Assembly: GCF_021730395.1 (NCBI RefSeq) | Contig: NC_069367.1 | Coordinates: forward strand, 4,586,501-4,650,500 | Origin: Mercenaria mercenaria | Lineage: Eukaryota; Mollusca; Bivalvia; Venerida; Veneridae | DNA: 64,000 nucleotides | Reading direction: 5' to 3' | Shown here: piece by piece, positions 57,301-64,000 of the stretch | How the letters are laid out: every line of letters begins with the position of its first letter | Numbering within the stretch: position 1 is the first letter of the stretch | Translations under genes and position numbers: made by a program | Notes under the pieces: generated by a model | Database searches by the model: none | What the model saw: the letters and a program-made list of their open reading frames with translations, nothing else | What the model was told of the DNA's origin: nothing

Positions 57301-60165
57301 AGGCATCTATACATATGCTTATTCTTGATAATATGTAAGTAAATCATATTAAGAAACCTGAATAAATTTGACTTTGAATTTGTTTCTTAATTTCAGCCAT
57401 TTTAGGGAAATTCTTTTTTCTTTTAATTTTAGCAGTTTTAGGTAATTCTTGAATGTCTAGTTTTTAATTCCAGACATTTTAGTGAAATTCTTGTCTAATT
57501 TTAATTTCAGCCATTTTAGTGAAGTGCTTGACTGTCTAATTTTAATTTTAGCCATTTTAGTGAAGTTCTTTTCTATTTTGAATTTCAGCCATTTTAGTGA
57601 AGTTATCAAGCTAATTGTTTCAAAGCTGTTAGTTGCAACCCCAGACAACAGACTTTCTGCTTCAAAACTGCTGACTTTAGAACCCTTACATGGAATGGTG
57701 TTGTATTTGAAAAACAGAAACAACCGGAAAGGTCAGGCTTCAAGGTCAAGGTCCAATAGTTTAGTTACTGCAAGGTCAAGGACACAGTTTCATCAAAAAC
57801 CAAGATCAGCAAGTGTAAACAGATTGCACAAGGGTAATAATGAAAATTCAGAGACACACTGTCAGGTCAAAGGTCAAAATCAAACAGTAAAGAGGCCAGA
57901 TACTGACAAAGTGGAAACAAGATGCAAAAATGATAGGAAAAATACGACAGAAACAGCCGAGAAAAAAAGCTGTTGTAAACATACGGTTAGAAGTGAACAG
58001 ACAGATAGAGAGGATAGTCAAAAACATGTCAAGATAAGTGATGTGAAGGACACAGATGGCATGCAAAGAAATACTGAAGTACAAGGCTGTGGAGTTGAGT
58101 CACTTGAAAACAAAAGTCACGTTGGTTGTGTTAATGAAACGGTTGGAAGAAATGTTTTGAATGACGAGTCTAAACTGAAGATAGACAAAAAGGTGCAAAC
58201 ATCTTTTTTGTTTTTGATATCTCTTGCAGATGCAGAAATGATTCTCCATGTAAGCTAATATACCATACCTAATAAGCATTGATATTGTATGTACACAGTG
58301 TGACCTAACATTGTTTAGGATGAGGTACATGTAGATATATGCTGACACCTTGAGTGGAATTTTCCAAGATTTTCATTTCCTTCTGTACAATAGTTATGGT
58401 TATTTATAAAAATATCTTGCAAAAATCTTACGTCAAGTTTTTTACCACTAGTCACTTTAGTGTACTCACTTTTAATGGATTTTTGAGAGAAATTATTTTT
58501 TGCCTAAAATGTGTGGTTTAGTCCTTTTGAAGCTATCTGTGTTATGCAATTCCTGTAGCTACAGAAATAAAGGAGCATAGATGTCATTGTGAATAAACTA
58601 TTTAGTAAGTATTAAACAAAACATCAGGCATCAGATAAGATTATTAGAGTTTTAAGATACAGTAAGATAGCTGTTTTGTTAGAAAGTAAGTAAATAAAAG
58701 TGAGTTATTGTGACATGTCCATAAGTTATTTCAAACAACTGTACATGGAAAACCGTTTCTGATCAATACTGTATAGCAAGTTATTTCTGCGGCCAAAATA
58801 TTCTGCGTTTTGTTTCCAAAAATTTTCATGAATAAATTTTTGCTTGTTTTATTTCTGCTTTTTCACATATTAAAAGGAAGATAAAAATTCTGCGTTTCCT
58901 CACGCATAATGCGTTGTCTGAGAATGACTAGAGTGTGAAAAACAATAAACTAATAAAATTAGTTCAGCAGAGTATATGCCATTGCTAGCACGCTCAGATG
59001 ATGTGTTTGAGGCATATTTGTCCCTAGGTTTAAGGGTCCCTGCAGTTCCAGAAGTTCCCGGGGTGGACAGTGAAGTGATTACATTCCGTAATTTATCATT
59101 TACTTCCTGAAGCACACTATCGCCAGTCAAATCCTTTACCAGACCATCATTTTCAGCATTCATCGTAAGATACTCATTCTACCATTTTCAAGTCCAACAA
59201 AACTTGTACAAAATACAACTGCAAACTACGGTATATCCGGTATAAAGGTTATATAAAGGTTACTAAAGTATAGGAAGTAATATCTTCACAAGGCACTATT
59301 AAAAACAATTTATATGAAATTCACTAAATTTATTTCATACACTTTTTCTGTTGGATTGACAGCACTATATGACTGAGCATCACACTCAATAATATCATTG
59401 TCAGTAATTGATAGATGGCGACGGTTATTTTCAATAATTATATATTGTGAATGTCTGATTATATCTGGTAACAAAGCATTGAACAAAAGTTGAGAAAAAT
59501 GCACATTGTTTTGTGGTTAAATTTTTTGCTTGGTAAATATTTTGCTGGAAATATTTTTGCGATAATACTGAGAGACTGCAGAAACGCAGAAATATTCCAC
59601 CCGTAGAAATAACCCGCTATACGGTAACTTGAGAACCTTTTGACCTAGAATGTTGAAACTTAATAGGATGATTGGACATGCAGAGTATATGACCCCTATT
59701 TATTTTGGGGTCACTTGATCAAAGGTCAAGGTCACAGTAGCCTGAACAGTAACTTGAGAACCACTAGGCCAAGAATGTTGAAACTTAGCAGGATGACTGG
59801 ACATGCCAAGTAGATGATCCCTATTGCAGCCAACCGTCAGTGTCTCTTTGACTTTCACTTCTGAATCCTTTTGACTTCTTTCCTATAAGACTTGGCATTG
59901 GGGGAGACATGCACTTTTTTAAAAAGCATATTCTAGTTATTTATACACTTTAGTAAAGAGGTATGCATGGCCAGTCGGTTGACTTTAAATATTTCTGTAA
60001 CATTTTATCCCTTTTCCTTAGAACAAAGCAATCAGTGCGAGAACTTTCACCATCAAGGATTCAGTAGCTAGGAGATTATCGGAAGCATCACCAAAACTTG
60101 CACAGACTGTAAGAAAACAGAGGTTCTCTCTGACCATCAGTGAATCATTTGCGTTAAATAAAATG
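51331..60165 (+). CDS. NIMA-related (NEK) Ser/Thr kinase, 5' seven coding exons, partial
   Basis: Exons: 51331-51441, 52467-52614, 54300-54425, 55407-55560, 56134-56271, 57589-58249, 60022-60165. All phases agree over 494 residues and the last donor (GTAAGC) leads out of the window. The kinase domain covers about 5-255: glycine loop GAGAFG (12-17), beta-3 lysine K34 in HVSKVIQ, alpha-C E52, HRDLKPQN with D129, DFG 147-149, and a [10 protein letters not shown] activation segment. The RVLNS and STRIGTPFY phrases and [19 protein letters not shown] place it near NEK1/3/4/5. NEK kinases act in ciliary, centrosomal and cell-cycle control. From about 270 the tail is Ser/Arg-rich and low in order. 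The exon 4 donor is weak (ACA|GTATCC), chosen because it restores the canonical kinase length. Exon 6 has six tandem acceptors. Subfamily is not settled. Confidence 0.9.
51453..51646. mobile_element. Foldback MITE family 1, 11 bases past the NEK exon 1 donor
   Basis: GAGCCGCACCATGAGAAAAC to GGTGTGGCTC, with ATTT duplicated at 51449-51452 and 51647-51650. The copy is shortened in the centre. Its left arm begins only 11 bases after the start of intron 1. Confidence 0.9.
51647..52466. other. NEK intron 1, rest
   Basis: Mostly unremarkable AT-rich sequence. A decayed piece of the TIR element seen at 33337 lies near 52245-52315 (words AATCCACGAAAATT and TATGATTTTACT). Confidence 0.45.
52781..53390 (+). 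mobile_element. Minisatellite-cored element Q
   Basis: Starts TTTTTAGCTTGACTTTTC with an AGCT..ACTTTT/AAAAGT..AGCT hairpin. It has about three units of roughly 180 bp (AAATATCTCTGTTACTAT, TCAAAGTCTACACCAGGAGA, ATGCCCCTTTTTAACTTAGA) and ends CTGACAGCTCTTGTT. The termini match the style of P2 and P3 although the core is different. In NEK intron 2. Confidence 0.7.
53593..53668. mobile_element. Foldback MITE family 1, left-arm fragment
   Basis: GAGCCGCGCCATGAGAAAAC through CAGCCTGTGCATCTGCGC, then unrelated sequence. In NEK intron 2. Confidence 0.75.
53920..54083 (-). mobile_element. MITE family 2, minus-strand copy
   Basis: CCCTTTTGCCTGCTGGCAGC at the left and GGTAAGGGTTAA at the right; the interior matches 31529-31733 in reverse with the hairpin partly deleted. 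In NEK intron 2. Confidence 0.7.
54426..55406. other. NEK intron 3 with an inverted repeat
   Basis: Arms around 55042-55100 and 55155-55213 pair AATAATATATCTCATTTAAT and GAATAAATCATTGTTTG with their complements. Two TGACGTCA-like words lie near 54904-54926. It is probably a decayed foldback element. No exon is seen. Confidence 0.45.
55816..55942. mobile_element. Foldback MITE family 1, right arm lost
   Basis: GAGCCGTGCCAGGAGAAAAT, then the inner arms with part of the first stem missing, ending near CAATAGGCTTTGG. It adjoins a decayed CACGAAATT-type element (55955-56095). In NEK intron 4. Confidence 0.75.
56272..57384. other. NEK intron 5, no further repeat recognised
   Basis: AT-rich sequence without supported gene or intact transposon, leading into the tandem acceptor array. 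Confidence 0.45.
57385..57605 (+). repeat. Tandem splice-acceptor array at NEK exon 6
   Basis: Six copies of a unit made of a T-rich tract, AG, and the exon start CCATTTTAGTGAA. Exon-like starts fall at 57397, 57433, 57474, 57511, 57552 and 57589 (spacings 36, 41, 37, 41, 37). Only the sixth continues into the conserved kinase sequence ([14 protein letters not shown]). Starting at the fourth (57511) also stays in frame and would add 26 mostly hydrophobic residues; starting at the third or fifth meets an early stop. Confidence 0.9.
58767..59626. mobile_element. Non-autonomous TIR element in NEK intron 6
   Basis: Ends TACTGTATAGCAAGTTATTT and the complement of AAATAACCCGCTATACGGTA, with inner arms carrying TTCTGCGTTT words. 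The 860 bp holds two short minus-strand frames (58900-59163 and 59310-59504) without known domains. One contains [16 protein letters not shown]. Confidence 0.7.
59627..60021. repeat. Fragment of minisatellite array, then plain intron
   Basis: Two units with AATGTTGAAACTTA and GGATGACTGGACATGC lie at about 59630-59830. They are related in style to the arrays further right. Confidence 0.5.
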
Positions 60166-60200
60166 GTAAGCTAAACATACTGACTATTTAAAGTATCGCT

Positions 60201-61961
60201 TTTTAGCTCACCTGTCACAAAGTGACAAGGTGAGCTTTTGTGATCGCGCGGTGTCCGTCGTCCGTCCGTGCGTGCGTCCGTCCGTCCGTAAACTTTTGCT
60301 TGTGACCACTCTAGAGGTCACATTTTTCATGGGATCTTTATGAAAGTTGGTCAGAATGTTCATCTTGATGATATCTAGGTCAAGTTCGAAACTGGGTCAC
60401 GTGCCTTCAAAAACTAGGTCAGTAGGTCTAAAAATAGAAAAACCTTGTGACCTCTCTAGAGGCCATATATTTCACAAGATCTTCATGAAAATTGGTCAGA
60501 ATGTTCATCTTGATGATATCTAGGTCAAGTTCGAAACTGGTCACGTGCCATCAAAAACTAGGTCAGTAGGTCTAAAAATAGAAAAACCTTGTGACCTCTC
60601 TAGAGGCCATATATTTCGAAAGATCTTCATGAAAATTGGTCAGAACGTTCACCTTGATGATATCTAGGTCAAGTTTGAAACTGGGTCACGTGCCATCTAA
60701 AACTAGTTCAGTAGGTCAAATAATAGAAAAACCTTGTGACCTCTCTAAAGGCCATATTTTTCATGGGATCTGTATGAAAGTTGGTCTGAATGTTCATCTT
60801 GATGATATCTAGGTCAAGTTCGAAACTGGATCACGTGCGGTCAAAAACTAGGTCAGTAGTTCTAAAAATAGAAAAACCTTGTGACCTCTCTAGAGGCCAT
60901 ATATTTCATGAGATCTTCATGAAAATTGGTCAGAATGTTCACCTTGATGATATCTAGGTCAAGTTTGAAAGTGGGTCACGTGCCTTCAAAAACTAGGCCA
61001 GTAGGTCAAATAATAGAAAAACCTTTTGACCTCTCTAGAGGCCATAATTTTCATGGGATCTGTATGAAAGTTGGTCTGAATGTTCATCTTGGTGATCTCT
61101 AGGTCAAGTTCGAAAGTGGGTCACGTGCCGCCAAAAACTAGGTCAGTAGGTCAAATAATAGAAAAACCTTGTGACCTCTCTAAAGGCCATATTTTTCATG
61201 GGATCTTATGAAAATTGGTCTGAATGTTTATCTTGATGATATCTAGGTCAAGTTCGAAACAGGGTTATGTGCGGTCAAAAACTAGGTCAGTAGGTCTAAA
61301 AATAGAAAAACCTTGTGACCTCTCTAGAGGCCATACTTGTGAATGGATCTCCATAAAAATTGGTCAGAATGTTCACCTTGATGATATCTAGGTCAAGTTT
61401 GAAAGTGGGTCACGTGCCTTACAAAACTAGGTCAGTAGGTCAAATAATAAAAAAACCTTGTGACCTCTCTAGAGGCCATACTTTTCATGGGATCTGTTTG
61501 AAAGTTGGTCTGAATGTTCATCTTGATGATTCCTAGGTCAAATTTGAAACTGGGTCAACTGCGGTCAAAAACTAGGTCAGTAGGTCTAAAATTATTAAAA
61601 TCTTTTGACCTCTCTAGAGGCCATATTTTTTAATGGATCTTCATGAAAATTGATCTGAATTTTCACCTTGATGATATCTAGATAAAGTTCAAAACAGGGT
61701 CACGTACCTTCGAAAACTAGGTCAATAGGTCAAATAATAGAAAAACCTTGTGACCTCTCTAGAGACCATATTTTTCAATGGATCTTCATGAAAATTGGTC
61801 AGAATTTTTATCTTGATAATATCTAGGTCAAGTTCAAAACTGGGTCACATGAGCTCAAAAACTAGGTCACTATGTCAAATAATAGAAAAAACGACATCCT
61901 ACTCAAAACTGGGTCATGTGGGAAGAGGTGAGCGATTCAGGACCATCATGGTCCTCTTGTT
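60201..61961 (+). mobile_element. Minisatellite-cored element P3
   Basis: Same ends as P2 (TTTTAGCTCACCTGTCACAA hairpin start with CGTCCGTCCG microsatellite; CAGGACCATCATGGTCCTC plus TTGTT end). The core has about eleven units of roughly 145 bp against six in P2. In the NEK intron after exon 7. Confidence 0.8.
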
Positions 61962-62495
61962 TTTCAAGCCCGCTTGCGGAACCAAAGAGCTAGTTGTCCA
62001 AATGGCTGTTCGGCGTGTGTGCGTCCTGATTTGTTTGTCCGGACCATAACTTTGACATGCATGGAGCAATCTCGTTTATATTTAGCATGAATGTTAACCT
62101 CAGTGAGACGGAGTGTCATGCACTAACCGCAGGTTCCTATCTCAAAAGTCAAGGTCACACTTGGAGGTCAAAGGTTGAATTCAATAATGACTTTGTCTGG
62201 AGCATTTCTTCTTCCTGCATGGAGGGATTTTGATGTAACTTGGCACAAATGTTCACAACTATGTGACGGATTGTCATGCGCAAGAACCAGGACCCTAGGT
62301 CTAAGGTCAAGGTCACACTTCGAGGTCAAAGGTCAGATACAAGAATGACTTTGTCCGGAGCATTTCTTTTTCATGCATGGAGGGATTTTGATGTAACTTG
62401 GCACAGTTGTTCACCATCATGAGACAAGAGTGCCATGTGCAAGAACCTAGAATTACTTCCCTTTGTTGTTACTATAAATAGTTTATATTGTAGTT
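61962..62495 (+). mobile_element. Minisatellite-cored element R, first copy
   Basis: Starts CAAGCCCGCTTGCGGAACCA, followed by units of roughly 170 bp with TTTGTCTGGAGCATTTCTTC, GCATGGAGGGATTTTGATGT and CTAAGGTCAAGGTCACACTT. It abuts the end of P3 directly. Confidence 0.65.
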
Positions 62496-62852
62496 TTTGG
62501 CTCGACTTTTCTAAGAAAAAGTAGAAATATTGCACTCGCCCCGGCGTTGGCGTCGCCGTTGGTTAAAGTTTTTTATAAAGTCAAATTTTGACTTTAAACT
62601 TAAAATAAGTGTTTACTATCAAAGTCTACACCAGGAGAAACAATCCCCATAACTCTGATTTGAATTTTGATGGAGTTATGCCCCTTTTTAACTAAAAATT
62701 TTTGGTTAAAGTTTTTGATAAAGTCGAATATCTCTGTTACTATCGAAGCTATTGACTTGAAACTTAAACTAGTTGTCAACTATCAAAGTCTTCACCAGGA
62801 GAGACACTCCCCATAACTCTGATTTGAATTTTGATGGAGTTATGCCCCTTTT
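62496..62852 (+). mobile_element. Element Q-type copy, shortened
   Basis: Begins GGCTCGACTTTTCTAAGAAA and carries Q-type units (CAAAGTCTACACCAGGAGAA, TTATGCCCCTTTTT). It is cut where the second R copy begins. Confidence 0.65.
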
Positions 62853-63600
62853 TGTCAAGCCCGCTTGCGGAAGCAAAGACATAGTTGTCCAAATGGCTGT
62901 TCGGTGTAATGTGCGTGCGTCCGTCCGTCCAGATTTGTTTGTCCGGAACATAATTTTGACATGCATGGAGCAATCTTGTTTATATTTGGCATGAATGTTA
63001 ACCTCAGTGAGACGGAGTGTCGTGCGCAAACCCCAGGTTCCTATCTCAAAGGTCAAGGTCACACTTACAGGTCAATGGTCAAATTCAAAAATGACTTTGT
63101 CCGGAGCATTTCTTCTTCATGCATGGAGGGATTTTGATGTAACTTGGCACAATTGTTCACCATCATGAGACGGAGTGTCATGCGCAAGAAGCAGGTCCCT
63201 AGGTCTAAGGTCAAGGTCACACTTAAGAGGTCAAAGGATACACAAATGACAACTTTGTCTGGAGCATTTCTTCTTCATGCATGGAGGGATTTTGATGTAA
63301 CTAGACACAAATGTTCACCACCATGAGACGGAGTGTCATGCGCAAGAACCAGGTCCCTAGGTCTAAGGTCAAGGTCACACTTAGAGGTAAAAAGTCAGAT
63401 ACAAGAATGACTTTGTCTGGAGCATTTCTTTTTGATGCATATAGGGATTTAGATGTAACTTGGCACAATTGTTCATCATCATGAGACGGAGTATCCTGCG
63501 CAAGATCCTACAATTACTTCCCTTTATTGTTACTATAAATAGCCTATATTCGTAACTTTATTATTACTGGTCGTAGGGAAAAATCAAGACCACTCTTCTG
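62853..63600 (+). mobile_element. Minisatellite-cored element R, second copy
   Basis: Starts TCAAGCCCGCTTGCGGAAGC and carries about four R-type units. Open frames here are repeat products. Confidence 0.65.
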
Positions 63601-64000
63601 TAGTACAACATGCATGTTGCATCCAATTTTCAGGTGTATTTTGACCTATCTCTATGGTGAGGATTTTTGTGTGGACTTAGATTTTTTTTTTTAAGATTTA
63701 CATCCCTTTGTTGTTACTTTAAATAACTTATATTGTAACTTTTTACAATCTCTTTTTTATTTGGCATATATGTTTGCCTCAATGAGACCAGGAGTGCCAT
63801 GTGCAACTCCCAGTCCTTTTGACAGCTGGCGGGCTCGACATGTTGCCCGTAGGCATCTACATGTAGTTTTACTTAGAATTTTTGGTTAAAGTTTTTGATA
63901 AAGTCAAATATCTCTGTTACTTTCAAAGCTTTTGACTTGAAACTTAAAACAGTTGTTTACTATCAAAGTCTGCACCAGGAAAAATAATCCACATAACTCT
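63601..64000 (+). repeat. Decayed array sequence running off the window
   Basis: R-like phrases (TGAGACCAGGAGTGCCATG near 63784) are followed from about 63845 by Q-type units (AAATATCTCTGTTACTTTCA, TCAAAGTCTGCACCAGGA). Confidence 0.55.

Noticed and set aside
57482-57588. Kinase exon 6 starting at the ATG at 57482
   Set aside because: The ATG lies in the acceptor array; conserved kinase sequence starts at 57589 in phase with exon 5.
58190-58230. A roughly 40-base intron inside NEK exon 6 (AAG|GTGCAA to CTTGCAG|ATG)
   Set aside because: It is too short for a normal intron and the frame is open across it.
58900-59163. 87-codon frame as a host gene
   Set aside because: It lies wholly inside a TIR element and has no recognised domain.

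Overview
This window is nuclear DNA of an animal, most likely a marine bivalve mollusc (inference). It is AT-rich, its genes are split by GT-AG introns, and it is dense in small transposons. It carries two tRNA-headed SINE families, minisatellite-cored elements like those known from bivalves, and a secreted Gly-Tyr protein with the layout of pearl-oyster shematrins. No virus-like element was recognised.

Three genes can be rebuilt with matching exon phases. (1) A two-exon minus-strand gene (8634-11898) encodes a 100-residue secreted glycine-rich protein, with a TATA box and a poly(A) signal. (2) A complete five-exon minus-strand SPRYD7 orthologue (35705-45318) encodes 194 residues. (3) A plus-strand NIMA-related (NEK) kinase has seven coding exons in view (51331-60165) and runs off the right edge. 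SPRYD7 and the NEK gene lie head to head, about 6 kb apart between start codons.

The most unusual signal is splice-site amplification in both neighbours. In SPRYD7, the last part of exon 4 together with its 5' splice donor is repeated about 74 times as a 58-bp tandem array that fills 4.3 kb of intron 4. In the NEK gene, the 3' splice acceptor plus the first bases of exon 6 is repeated six times with a 36-41 bp period.

Layout: 1-0.9 kb LINE 3' end; 1.1-6.5 kb and 17.9-20.5 kb two diverged copies of one segment holding exon-like pieces; 8.5-12 kb glycine-rich gene; 12-17.6 kb SINEs and a mariner relict; 21-24 kb inverted-repeat elements; 24.6-35 kb SINEs, foldback MITEs and decayed minisatellite elements; 35.7-45.3 kb SPRYD7; 45.8-50.3 kb transposons between the divergent genes; 51.3-60.2 kb NEK exons; 60.2-64 kb stacked minisatellite-cored elements in a NEK intron.

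Many MITEs keep clean target-site duplications. In several cases the two diverged segment copies serve as empty-site and filled-site pairs.
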